A stretch of 64,000 nucleotides of DNA from Gemmatimonas sp. UBA7669 (GTDB lineage: Bacteria; Gemmatimonadota; Gemmatimonadetes; Gemmatimonadales; Gemmatimonadaceae), in NCBI RefSeq assembly GCF_002483225.1, contig NZ_DLHL01000011.1, positions 124,001 through 188,000 on the forward strand, given 5' to 3'. This document shows, in pieces, positions 8,327-16,433 of this stretch. The notes under the pieces are model-generated. The model was not told the DNA's origin and made no database searches. It was given only the letters and a program-made list of their open reading frames with translations. Positions within the stretch are counted from its first letter, which is position 1. Each line of letters starts with the position of its first letter. A program made the position numbers and the translations under genes.

Positions 8327-9664
8327 TCACCTTCCCAGTATTCCCTCAAACCACTCACGACTCTCCCGCTCCGTCTGCCGCTCCAGCACCGCCAGAAACC
8401 CCGGCGTGTCGCGTGGCCCGCTCGTCGCAAACCAGCGCGCGAGCAGATAGTCCATGCGTGACTCCCCGATGCGCCGCGCGAGCGAGTCGAGCAGCACGGG
8501 CGCCTTGCGATACGACACCACCGCGTTCGGTCGTGCAACCGCACCGGCACGCCAGACGGCCTGCTGCGCGGGCGGTACCGACGCCAACTGCTGCGCGGAC
8601 AGCTGCGCATAGCGCGTCAGATGTGCGCGGTACGTGCTGTCGCCGTGCAGATGGCGCACAGCGCGCAGCGCCACAAACTCGGCAAGTCCCTCATTGAGCC
8701 AGTTGTCCGGCCCGCTGCTGTTGGCGCCCGTGGCCCAGGTGTGGGCGAGTTCGTGGCAGAGAAACAGACTGCGCGCGACCTCCGCGCGTAGTTCGGCGCC
8801 AGGCAATGTGTCACGACGCGTGAGTTCGTTGGCCGAAATGACGATGTAACCCGCACGTGCGTAGCCAGGTCCCGTGCGCGGCGCGAGCACGATGTCGGCC
8901 TTGGCGAGTGGTTGATGTGCACCGTAGTTGGTGTTCAACCACTCGGCGCAGTTGCGCGTGGACGTGAGGTAGCGCTGCACGTCGGCGCTGCTCGCCGACA
9001 CATGATGGACCGCCACCGCGCCGGCTGTGGTGGATTGCAGCCCACGAGCCGCAACGAGGGCAAAGTCCGGCAGCGGCCGCGCATTGTGCAGCACCACCGT
9101 GTCGCCGCGCATGCTGAGCGCCGCACTCGTGCGCACACGACGCGCGGCATCCGGCGGCAGGACCAGCCGCGCGGTCCCTACCACATCGTGCGCGAAGTCG
9201 GCAAACACGGGAAACCAGAAGCTGTCGAGGCCGAGCTCCAGCCACTCAGCCGACGCGCCATTTATGCGGTCGTCGCTGAACTGCAACGTGCCGCGCACAT
9301 GCAGCGTGGCGCGGCGTGGTGAGGCGGCAGCGCCCGTTCCGGCCGCTTTGCGCCAGCGCAGCACATGACGACCGAGTCCGCGCTCGGTACCGCTCTGGTG
9401 TGCGGCCAGCGCGGCGCCGTTGGCGGAGTCGAGCACGAGTCCGGCGTTGAGCAGCAACACCGTGCTGTCGACGGTCGGGTCGGTCTCGGCGACGGTCCAG
9501 CGCGCCGAGAGCCTGCCGGTGGCCGGGTCGAGCAACACGGTGCCGTCATAGAAGGCCCCCGGCTGCGATTCAGGCGATACCGGAGGTGGGGCTGAGCGGG
9601 TTCCGCAGGCCCCGAACAGGGTGACTACCGCGGGCAAGGTCAGACGAAAAAGCAAATGTCTCAT
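8327..9664 (-). CDS. M1-like (gluzincin) metallopeptidase lipoprotein
   Basis: 445 aa from the ATG at 9664. This start is chosen because MRHLLFRLTLPAVVTLFGAC is a lipoprotein signal peptide with lipobox LFGAC; the longer frame to 9712 has no signal. H304-E305-x2-H308 (HELAH) and, 16 residues later, E325 in NEGLAEF form a gluzincin zinc site as in M1 aminopeptidases; the family usually has 18 residues in that gap. The N-terminal half is beta-rich, like an M1 N-domain. A lipid-anchored periplasmic or outer-membrane peptidase is likely. The usual GxMEN substrate motif was not found, so substrate class is open. Confidence 0.75.
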   Translation of the reverse strand: MRHLLFRLTLPAVVTLFGACGTRSAPPPVSPESQPGAFYDGTVLLDPATGRLSARWTVAETDPTVDSTVLLLNAGLVLDSANGAALAAHQSGTERGLGRHVLRWRKAAGTGAAASPRRATLHVRGTLQFSDDRINGASAEWLELGLDSFWFPVFADFAHDVVGTARLVLPPDAARRVRTSAALSMRGDTVVLHNARPLPDFALVAARGLQSTTAGAVAVHHVSASSADVQRYLTSTRNCAEWLNTNYGAHQPLAKADIVLAPRTGPGYARAGYIVISANELTRRDTLPGAELRAEVARSLFLCHELAHTWATGANSSGPDNWLNEGLAEFVALRAVRHLHGDSTYRAHLTRYAQLSAQQLASVPPAQQAVWRAGAVARPNAVVSYRKAPVLLDSLARRIGESRMDYLLARWFATSGPRDTPGFLAVLERQTERESREWFEGILGR

Positions 9665-9743
9665 GCCGCTTGGACAGGCAGGGGGCCTCAAGGGTTCAGA
9701 CCAGCTCGCCAAAAACCGGTTTGGGGTGACGAACAGTTGACTC

Positions 9744-9772
9744 TTGACACCCTAACATCTCAGCACTAAGAT
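9744..9772 (+). promoter_or_regulatory. Sigma-70 promoter of the dioxygenase/esterase operon
   Basis: TTGACA at 9744-9749, a 17-bp spacer and TAAGAT at 9767-9772. This is a near-consensus vegetative promoter with the -10 box 26 bp upstream of the ATG at 9799. A CTGGAG Shine-Dalgarno precedes that ATG. Confidence 0.7.
9757..9772. promoter_or_regulatory. MhqR-like operator overlapping the -10 box
   Basis: The imperfect palindrome ATCTCAG-CA-CTAAGAT has the form ATCT-N8-AGAT. From memory this is the spacing and outer sequence of the Bacillus MhqR operator that controls hydroquinone-inducible dioxygenase/esterase genes. It covers the -10 hexamer, so a bound repressor would block RNA polymerase. 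The regulator gene is not in this window. Confidence 0.5.
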
Positions 9773-9798
9773 ACTGTCAGCCTTCAACTGGAGCCTGT

Positions 9799-10743
9799 AT
9801 GCAGCTCACCGGAATTCATCACCTGACCGCGGTTTCGGCCAGGATTCGCGACAACTACCGCTTCTACACGCAGATCATGGGCATGCGGTTGGTCAAGCGC
9901 AGCGTCAATCAGGACGACGCCAGCGCCTACCACCTGTTCTACGCCGACAAGGTCGGCTCGCCCGGTTCGGATCTGACCTTCTTCGACTTTCCCGTGTTGC
10001 CCGAGGTGCGCGGCACCCGGTCCATCACCCGCACCGCGTTGCGGGTGAACGGCTTGGACGCCCTGCAGTTCTGGGACACGCACCTCACGGACCACGGCGT
10101 GCGGCATAGCGCCATCGAGGAGCGCGACGGCCGGTTGGTCATCGACTTCGAAGACCCGGAGGGCCAGCGGCTCACGCTCATCGACGACGGCGGCGTGGGC
10201 GAGGCACACCCGTGGGAAAAGAGCCCGGTCCCTGCCACCTATCAGGTGCGCGGCCTGGGTCCCATCAGCCTCAGTGTGCCCAGCCTCGGGCCCACCGACG
10301 GCATTCTGCAGAAGCTGGGTCTTCGCCCGGTGCGGAGTTATGCGCATCCCGAGCGGCCCAGCAACACCGTCGAGGTTTACGAAATGGGCCCAGGTGGTGC
10401 GGCGGCCGAGTTGCACATCGCGCGGCAGCCCGAGCTCTCGCCGGCGCGTGGTGGCGCGGGCGGGGTGCACCATGTGGCACTGCGCACGCCGGACGCGGAC
10501 TACGACGCCTGGGCCGATCGCCTGAATACGCTGGGCATCCGCAACAGCGGCAAGGTGGACCGGCACTGGTTCCGCAGTCTCTACTTCCGTGAGCCCAACG
10601 GCATTCTGTTCGAGCTGGCCTCGGACGGACCGGGCTTCGCGGTAGACGAGCCGGCGGAGACGCTGGGTGAGAAGCTGGTGCTGGCGCCGTTCATGGAGCC
10701 GCATCGCGAGGAGATCGAAGCCAACCTGGTGCCGCTCGGCTGA
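9799..10743 (+). CDS. Ring-cleaving dioxygenase (VOC/glyoxalase fold, MhqO/MhqA type)
   Basis: 314 aa with two tandem vicinal-oxygen-chelate domains (about 1-145 and 150-300). The N-terminus GIHHLTAVSARIRDNYRFYTQ and VGSPGSDLTFFDFP are characteristic of the MhqO/MhqA group. Likely metal ligands are the His in GIHHLT, the His in VHHVAL near 221 and the Glu in GILFELA near 274. It would open hydroquinones or catechols with Fe(II) and O2 in the cytosol. It forms an operon with the downstream esterase behind one promoter with an MhqR-like operator. Confidence 0.88.
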   Translation: MQLTGIHHLTAVSARIRDNYRFYTQIMGMRLVKRSVNQDDASAYHLFYADKVGSPGSDLTFFDFPVLPEVRGTRSITRTALRVNGLDALQFWDTHLTDHGVRHSAIEERDGRLVIDFEDPEGQRLTLIDDGGVGEAHPWEKSPVPATYQVRGLGPISLSVPSLGPTDGILQKLGLRPVRSYAHPERPSNTVEVYEMGPGGAAAELHIARQPELSPARGGAGGVHHVALRTPDADYDAWADRLNTLGIRNSGKVDRHWFRSLYFREPNGILFELASDGPGFAVDEPAETLGEKLVLAPFMEPHREEIEANLVPLG

Positions 10744-10768
10744 GCGGCGCCCTGTCCAACACGGAATC

Positions 10769-11407
10769 ATGACCAGTACCCTTCCCGTTACCACGGACTC
10801 TTTCGTTCACGTCGCGCGCCCTGCGCGCGGCGTGGACACCACGCTGCTGCTGCTGCATGGCACAGGGGGCGACGAACGCGACCTGTTGCCGCTGGGTGAG
10901 CAACTGCTGCCCGGTGCCGCGCTCCTGAGTCCGCGCGGCAATGTCAGTGAGCGTGGCATGCCGCGATTCTTCCGTCGTCACGCCGAAGGGGTGCTCGACC
11001 AAAAAGACCTTGCGCTGCGCACCACCGAGCTGGCCACCTGGCTGCCACTCGCGCTCGAGGCCCACGCGCTACCCACCGGGCGTGTGATTGCCACGGGCTT
11101 CAGCAACGGTGCCAACATTGCGGCGTCGCAGCTGTTGCGCGGCCTGCCGGGTCTCCATGGCGCGGTGCTGCTGAGCCCCATGCTGCCATTCGAACCCGAT
11201 GTCCCACCCGCATTGCCGGGGGTGCGCGTGTTCATCGGCGCGGGGCGCAACGATCCGCTGGTACCCGTGCCACAGGTGGAGCGCCTCGCCGCCCTGCTGC
11301 AAAGCGCTGGCGCCGACGTAACGGTGCATTGGACGGCCGGCGGGCACGGCATCACGCCGGATGAATTCGAGGCCGCACGTGCTTGGATGGCCGGCTGGGT
11401 CGACTGA
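10769..11407 (+). CDS. Phospholipase/carboxylesterase-family hydrolase (MhqD-like)
   Basis: 212 aa from the ATG at 10769, 25 bp after the dioxygenase stop. It is an alpha/beta hydrolase of the phospholipase/carboxylesterase type: LLLLHGTGGDERDLLPL oxyanion region near residue 25, nucleophile in GFSNGAN near 110, acid in GRNDPLVP near 160 and His in GGHGIT near 192. Members next to MhqO-type dioxygenases are linked to quinone or electrophile detoxification, probably by hydrolysing a ring-cleavage product or conjugate. No signal peptide, so cytosolic. The longer open frame upstream overlaps the dioxygenase and is not used. Confidence 0.85.
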   Translation: MTSTLPVTTDSFVHVARPARGVDTTLLLLHGTGGDERDLLPLGEQLLPGAALLSPRGNVSERGMPRFFRRHAEGVLDQKDLALRTTELATWLPLALEAHALPTGRVIATGFSNGANIAASQLLRGLPGLHGAVLLSPMLPFEPDVPPALPGVRVFIGAGRNDPLVPVPQVERLAALLQSAGADVTVHWTAGGHGITPDEFEAARAWMAGWVD

Positions 11408-11630
11408 CGCGCATTCAGGGTGCGACGACGCATTTTCGTCCCACCCCAACGCGGTTCGACCCTGACAGCTGCGTGCAGTCCGAGGACAAGCGGGAGCCCC
11501 CTGCAATTCTGTGGTGCAGCTGCCGATACTTGAGGCCGTTGTCCGGTTTCCGCACGGTAGTCTCGACTTTTCCTCGCATCACGGTCTCATGTTCGAAGAA
11601 CTTTGCGACGACGCCCACGAGGCGCACGCG

Positions 11631-11789
11631 ATGAAGCTCATTCATCGTGCGGTGCTCACCATCGGCGTCTGCTTTCTTGGCTTTGCCGGCTTTGCCATCT
11701 CCACGCGCCTCGGCGCCGAAGTGCCGCCGTCGTCGGTGACCTACGGCAGCGAGCAAGCTCCCTCTGACGCGTCGGTGTTTGGCGACTGA
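11631..11789 (+). CDS. Small membrane or secreted peptide (52 aa)
   Basis: 52 aa: a short basic start (MKLIHR), a hydrophobic segment of about 18 residues (AVLTIGVCFLGFAGFAIS) and a polar, Ser/Pro-rich tail. It could be a single-pass membrane peptide or a secreted one; there is no clear signal-peptidase site. It lies alone between the esterase and a strong terminator that follows its stop by 20 bp, which supports a real transcript. I do not recognise a family. The 220 bp before it (11408-11630) hold no other gene that I can see. Confidence 0.45.
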   Translation: MKLIHRAVLTIGVCFLGFAGFAISTRLGAEVPPSSVTYGSEQAPSDASVFGD

Positions 11790-11809
11790 TCCACGGTCAG
11801 GCGCTGGAC

Positions 11810-11843
11810 CAACAACGGGCTGCCCTCGGGCGGCCCGTTGTTG
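11810..11843 (+). terminator. Rho-independent-type terminator
   Basis: CAACAACGGGCTGCC, a 4-nt loop, then GGCGGCCCGTTGTTG: a 15-bp stem with one G-T wobble, followed by a short TTTG run. It separates the quinone-detoxification/small-peptide unit from the sensory genes. Confidence 0.75.
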
Positions 11844-11984
11844 TTTGCCTCAGGTCGGCCGGCATTTCCGCCGTTCCATTGAAGTTGACGGGACGGACCG
11901 CCGATACTTCCGATATTGATCTCACGGATCGGGCATCTCGAAGCAGGGTCCTCGCCGAACCGATGCGGTCCCGAGTCTCCGCCC

Positions 11985-13124
11985 ATGAAGGTCTCTCCAC
12001 TTCGGACGCAATGCGCTCTGGTCTCGCTGATGCTCGCAGGCGTGCTCCAAGCCTGCGACGCGCCGCGCGTTGGCCGACCGGCCATTGGCACCGTGGTGGG
12101 ATATTCACTGAATGACGCGGTGCGCCTGGCGGTTGCTGACGATTCGGTGCAATACGGCCGTGTGGTGGCCGACACCATTCTGAATGGCGAACCCAATGCG
12201 CGCGCCGCAACATCGATCGAGCTGGCCACACAGCTCGTGCAGCAGCCCCGTGTGGTGGCCGTGATCGGACACATGAACAGCAGTGCGAGTCTCGCGGCGG
12301 CGCAAACCTACAACGACGCGGCCGTGGTGCAGATGGCGCCCACATCGACCTCCGAGTTGTACGGCACGGCTGGTGCCTTCTCGTATCGCATGGTGCCCAG
12401 TGACGCGGAACAGGGTCCGGCCCTCGCGCAGGCCATCGCGCGGGGCTTTGCGCATGGCACACGTGTGGCGGTGATGTACGTGAACGACGACTACGGGCGC
12501 GGTCTGCGCAGCAGCTTCCGCCGTGCGCTGGACACGTTGGCCTATCCGCTGGTGGCAGAACTGCCGCATCTCGACGGACAGGAGCGCGGGACGTCGGTGA
12601 ATGCCGATGTGGCGCCAGTGGCGGCGGCTCGCCCGCAGGTGATCGTGTGGATTGGCCGCCCGACCACCTTGCACGCCGTGCTGCCGTCCATTCGGCGGGA
12701 TCTGGGCGACGTGACGGTACTGGGGAGCGATGCCACCACGGCGTGGACGGTGCGCGGCAATGCCGACGGCGTACTCACCGGCGTGCAGTACGTGGACTTT
12801 CTCGATCTCAACGCCACGCCTGATCTGCGCGCCTTTGCCGACCGATTTGCCGCGCGATTTGGCTACAGTCCCGGTGCCGCGGAAGTGCTGACCTACGACG
12901 CCGCGCGGCTGCTGCTGCGTGCAATCCGCGATGGCGCAGAGAGCGGTGAGGCCGTGCGGCAGTGGCTCGATGGCTTGGGTCGCGAGCGTCCGGCGTTTGT
13001 CGGCGTGTCCGGCAGCGTGACATTCACGGCCGATGGGGACATGCAGCGCCCGTTGGTCGTGCGCACCATCCCGGCGCCCGATGATTCGCTGCGCGCGCGT
13101 GCCTCCCAGGGACGCAGGCCGTGA
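11985..13124 (+). CDS. Branched-chain-amino-acid-type solute-binding lipoprotein (sensor partner 1)
   Basis: 379 aa from the ATG at 11985, chosen for its lipoprotein signal with lipobox LQAC (Cys at about residue 24). The mature part is a type I periplasmic binding fold (Peripla_BP_6, as in Leu/Ile/Val-binding proteins): VVAVIGHMNSSASLAAAQTYNDAAVVQMAPTS-type ligand loop and HGTRVAVMYVNDDYGRG hinge. No ABC permease or ATPase gene accompanies it. Its stop overlaps the start of a hybrid histidine kinase as GTGA, so it most likely senses a small molecule and passes the signal to that kinase. The ligand is unknown. Confidence 0.85.
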   Translation: MKVSPLRTQCALVSLMLAGVLQACDAPRVGRPAIGTVVGYSLNDAVRLAVADDSVQYGRVVADTILNGEPNARAATSIELATQLVQQPRVVAVIGHMNSSASLAAAQTYNDAAVVQMAPTSTSELYGTAGAFSYRMVPSDAEQGPALAQAIARGFAHGTRVAVMYVNDDYGRGLRSSFRRALDTLAYPLVAELPHLDGQERGTSVNADVAPVAAARPQVIVWIGRPTTLHAVLPSIRRDLGDVTVLGSDATTAWTVRGNADGVLTGVQYVDFLDLNATPDLRAFADRFAARFGYSPGAAEVLTYDAARLLLRAIRDGAESGEAVRQWLDGLGRERPAFVGVSGSVTFTADGDMQRPLVVRTIPAPDDSLRARASQGRRP

Positions 13125-15190
13125 ACCAGTCCGCTCGGCGTTCTCTGCGCCGTCGTCTGGCGCTGGTTGGTGTCTGGTCCGCGCTCACCACGGCCCTGCT
13201 GCTGGCTGGTCTTGCTGTGTACAGCAGCCGGGCGCAGCAGCAACTGCGCGTCACGACGCTGGGCGTACTGGAAGAGCAGCGAATCGGCGACGCCGTCATT
13301 CGCGGCGTCATGCAGCAGATCTCCATAGCCGGCGATCCCGCACCGACCCGTCGCAGCGAGCAGGTGGCCCGCTTCGACTCGGTGGGTAGCGCGGTGTACG
13401 AGCATCTGCGTGGCTATCTCTCGCGTCCGCTCTCGACGCAGGAACGCCAGCAGATCGAACGTGTCAAGGAGGAGCATCAGCAACTCGAGGTGGCCGCGCG
13501 TCGGGTCATGAGTGCGGCATCGAGCACCAGCTCGTACTCGGTGGATGCGAGTGCCGACATGCGGCGTCACGCCTTCACCCTGCTTGATGTGCTGCGCGAT
13601 TTCGTGACCATGCGGGAACGCGCGCTCGAGTCGCTGGTGGACACACAGGCCGACACCATGCGGCGCGTGACGGTCTCGCTGGTCCTGCTGGTGGCCATCT
13701 TTGCGTTGGCGCAGGTGCTGGTGGTGGCGCGTTTTGTGCGCCGACGCGTGACCATGCCGCTCGAACTGTTTGGCGAAGCGGTCGCGCGCGTGGGCGCGGG
13801 CGACCGGGATGTGCGACTACCGGCCGCTTCCGATCAGGAGTTTGCCCAACTCGCGGACTCCTTCAACGCCATGTCGGCGCGTCTCGCCAGTGCACGGGCC
13901 GATCTCGAAACGCGCAACAGCTCACTCTCCGAGGCGTTGGCCGAAGTCCGCACCACCAAGGACGAACTGGTGCGCAGCGAAACGCTGTCCGCCATCGGGC
14001 GCATGACGGCCGGTCTGGCGCACGAGCTCAACAACCCCCTGGCCACCGTGCTGGCCTCCAGCGAGTTGCTGGCCTCGCGACTTCGCGAGGGAGCAGCACC
14101 AACGACCGCCGAGCTGGATGTGCACTATGTCGCGCCCATTCTGCATGAAGCGCGGCGTGCGCGATTGCTGGTGCGCAGCCTGCTGCAGTTTGCGCGGCGC
14201 GGCGACAGTGAGGTGCGGCCGGTCCCGTTCCGCGAATCGCTCGACGTGGTCACGGAGCTCCGGCAGTTCGCCTTCGCCGCCGCTGGCGTTCGACTGGAAG
14301 TCGCCGGTTTTGCGGACGCCTGCGTCATGGCCGAACGACAGCACCTGCAGGGTGTGCTGCTCAACGTGCTCAACAACGCGCTCGATGCGTTGTCCAATCA
14401 GGTGCGCGATGACGGGGCCGTGGGTGTCGTACGCGTGGACGCACGCCGAGAGGCCGCGAGCTTTGTGGTGACCATCAGCGACAATGGTCCAGGCCTGCGC
14501 GATCCGTCGCGGGTGTTCGAGGCGTTCTACACCACCAAGGATGTGGGCGAAGGCACCGGACTCGGTCTGGCACTGGTCGACCGCTTCATGACGACCTTTG
14601 GCGGCAGTGTCACGGCGGAGAACATCGACGGGGGCGGCGCACGCTTCACGCTCACGTTTCGATTGGCCGATCCGGCGCTGCTTCCCGCGTCGGGCTGTGT
14701 CACCGATCACGTCCCGCCGCTGCCCACGCCCGTCACCACGCCGGTCGTCGTCGACAGTGTGTTTCCCATGGCGCCGCACGCCAAGGTCGGCGCGGCACCG
14801 CCGCGTGCCTGCGTAATGGTCGTGGACGACGAAGCGCCCCTGCTGCGCGCGCAGGACCTCCTGCTGCGCCGGCTTGGCGTGGACGTTGTGCTATGCGGCA
14901 GCGTGGCCGAAGCCCAGGCAGCGCTGGATGTCCGCCACGTGCACGTGGTGCTCTGTGACGTGAAGATGCCGGCGGCGAGCGGCCTCGTGCTGTACGAGTG
15001 GATCGAGCAACATCGTCCGGCCCTCGTGCCACGCTTCGCGTTCGTGACCGGCGACGTGGAAGCACCGGAGCTGCAACGCTTCGCCAGCGCCCATCCGACG
15101 GCCCTGATTGCGAAGCCGTTCGATGTGCGCGAGTATCTCGAACAGGTGCGGCGTCTGCTGGACGCGCCGCCGGCCGCCGCCACTCGGTAA
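13121..15190 (+). CDS. Hybrid histidine kinase/response regulator (HAMP-HisKA-HATPase-REC)
   Basis: 689 aa, GTG start overlapping the preceding stop. Transmembrane helix about 13-35, a periplasmic four-helix-like sensor about 36-182, a second helix about 183-206, HAMP about 205-260, HisKA with phospho-acceptor His301 in LAHELNNPLA, HATPase about 395-515 (NVLNNALDAL, DNGPGL, GTGLGLAL) and a receiver with Asp613 in LCDVKMP. The periplasmic part has no known ligand domain of its own, consistent with contact to the solute-binding lipoprotein encoded just upstream. A C-terminal receiver without output domain implies a phosphorelay to an unlinked partner. Confidence 0.92.
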   Translation: MNQSARRSLRRRLALVGVWSALTTALLLAGLAVYSSRAQQQLRVTTLGVLEEQRIGDAVIRGVMQQISIAGDPAPTRRSEQVARFDSVGSAVYEHLRGYLSRPLSTQERQQIERVKEEHQQLEVAARRVMSAASSTSSYSVDASADMRRHAFTLLDVLRDFVTMRERALESLVDTQADTMRRVTVSLVLLVAIFALAQVLVVARFVRRRVTMPLELFGEAVARVGAGDRDVRLPAASDQEFAQLADSFNAMSARLASARADLETRNSSLSEALAEVRTTKDELVRSETLSAIGRMTAGLAHELNNPLATVLASSELLASRLREGAAPTTAELDVHYVAPILHEARRARLLVRSLLQFARRGDSEVRPVPFRESLDVVTELRQFAFAAAGVRLEVAGFADACVMAERQHLQGVLLNVLNNALDALSNQVRDDGAVGVVRVDARREAASFVVTISDNGPGLRDPSRVFEAFYTTKDVGEGTGLGLALVDRFMTTFGGSVTAENIDGGGARFTLTFRLADPALLPASGCVTDHVPPLPTPVTTPVVVDSVFPMAPHAKVGAAPPRACVMVVDDEAPLLRAQDLLLRRLGVDVVLCGSVAEAQAALDVRHVHVVLCDVKMPAASGLVLYEWIEQHRPALVPRFAFVTGDVEAPELQRFASAHPTALIAKPFDVREYLEQVRRLLDAPPAAATR

Positions 15191-15224
15191 GGACCCCGCG
15201 CAGCCACGCGGCTGCGCAGGTCCT
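15190..15224 (+). terminator. Hairpin after the first sensor pair
   Basis: AGGACC..CGCGCAGCC-acgc-GGCTGCGC.AGGTCCT: a long GC-rich stem beginning in the last base of the stop codon and followed by CCATTATTT. It is probably a terminator or partial attenuator between the two sensor pairs. The U-tract is weak, so read-through into the second pair is possible. Confidence 0.55.
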
Positions 15225-15247
15225 GCCATTATTTCACCCGGTCAGAG

Positions 15248-16429
15248 ATGCGCCCAGTCCCGACACAATTCACGGCGTGGCCACCACGTGCGGCGCAGTG
15301 GCTGCTGGTGTGTGCGGCGAGCTTCGCTCTGGCCTGCCGACCCGAGCCGAAGCCGGTCTGGCGCGTCGGCTTGCTGGGAACACTCGAGGGCCGTCTGGGC
15401 GAGGCGTCGGGTTTGCCGGCCGAGCGTGGCGCGCGCATTGCCGTCGACGAATTGAACGCGGCGGGCGGCGTGGTCATCGGTGGCGTGGCCCATGAGGTGC
15501 GGCTCATCTCGCGCAATACCGGCGCACGATCGGACGAAGCAGCGGCGGCCATGCGCGCATTGATCAATCGCGATTCGGTGGACGTGGTTGTGGGCCCGCA
15601 GTTCAGTCGACTGGCCGTCACCGCCGCGGTGGTGGCCGACGCCGCCAACGTCCCGATGATTGCGCCGATGGCCTCGAGCCCGGCGGTGACGGAGGGTCGA
15701 CCGCTGGTGAGTCGCATGGCCTTCCTCGACGCCGTGCAGGGTGAAGTGCTGGCGCGGTTCATCTTCGATTCACTGGGTGTGCGCCGCGCTGCGGCCATGC
15801 ACAACGCGGCAAGTGCCTACGGTGGAGAAATCGTTGCGTTGTTCGGCACCACCTTCGAGGAGCTCGGTGGCCGGTTGGTGGCGCGCGAAACCCACGCCGC
15901 TGATGACACCACCGCGCATGTGCCCGAGGTAGGTCGCCTGTTGGCTCAGGCTCCCGAGGTGCTGCTGCTGCCCGATCTGTCACCGCGCGACAGTGTGATG
16001 CTGCGTCGCTTGCGGGCATCCGGATTCCGTGGTCGCGTGTTGGGCAGTGACTCATGGGACGCGGTTTCCATGGCGCGCATTCCGGATCTGAGTGGCACCA
16101 TCATCGTGGCCAACTGGGATCGCCGCGCCGAGCGTCCGGGCGCGCAATACTTCATGCAGCAGTGGTTCGCAGAGCCGAAGGCCGAGGCGCCGCGTGCGGC
16201 GGCCGTGGCCACATACGACGCCATTCATCTGCTCGCGCGCGCGGCCACGCGCGCCGGTGTGCGCAGCGGCCGTGCGTTGGCTGACAGCGTGCATCACTTC
16301 GGTGCCTACGAAGGGGCCATGGCCAGCTACACCTTTGGCGGCAACGGCAATCCGAAGCGCAGTGCCACCATACTCGAGGTTCGCGGTGACTCGACCCTGC
16401 TGCGCGCGGTGATCGAGCCGCGCCGATAA
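15248..16429 (+). CDS. Branched-chain-amino-acid-type solute-binding lipoprotein (sensor partner 2)
   Basis: 393 aa with a lipoprotein signal (lipobox FALAC, Cys about 31). Peripla_BP_6 fold: VGLLGTLEGRLGEASGLPAERGARIAVDELNAAGG is the classic start of Leu/Ile/Val-binding proteins, followed by VDVVVGPQFSRLAVTAA and MIAPMASSP ligand loops. It resembles the binding protein at 11985 in fold and context but is clearly diverged. It sits 4 bp upstream of a second hybrid histidine kinase and again no permease gene is present. It probably acts as the extracytoplasmic receptor of that kinase. Confidence 0.87.
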   Translation: MRPVPTQFTAWPPRAAQWLLVCAASFALACRPEPKPVWRVGLLGTLEGRLGEASGLPAERGARIAVDELNAAGGVVIGGVAHEVRLISRNTGARSDEAAAAMRALINRDSVDVVVGPQFSRLAVTAAVVADAANVPMIAPMASSPAVTEGRPLVSRMAFLDAVQGEVLARFIFDSLGVRRAAAMHNAASAYGGEIVALFGTTFEELGGRLVARETHAADDTTAHVPEVGRLLAQAPEVLLLPDLSPRDSVMLRRLRASGFRGRVLGSDSWDAVSMARIPDLSGTIIVANWDRRAERPGAQYFMQQWFAEPKAEAPRAAAVATYDAIHLLARAATRAGVRSGRALADSVHHFGAYEGAMASYTFGGNGNPKRSATILEVRGDSTLLRAVIEPRR

Positions 16430-16433
16430 GGTC

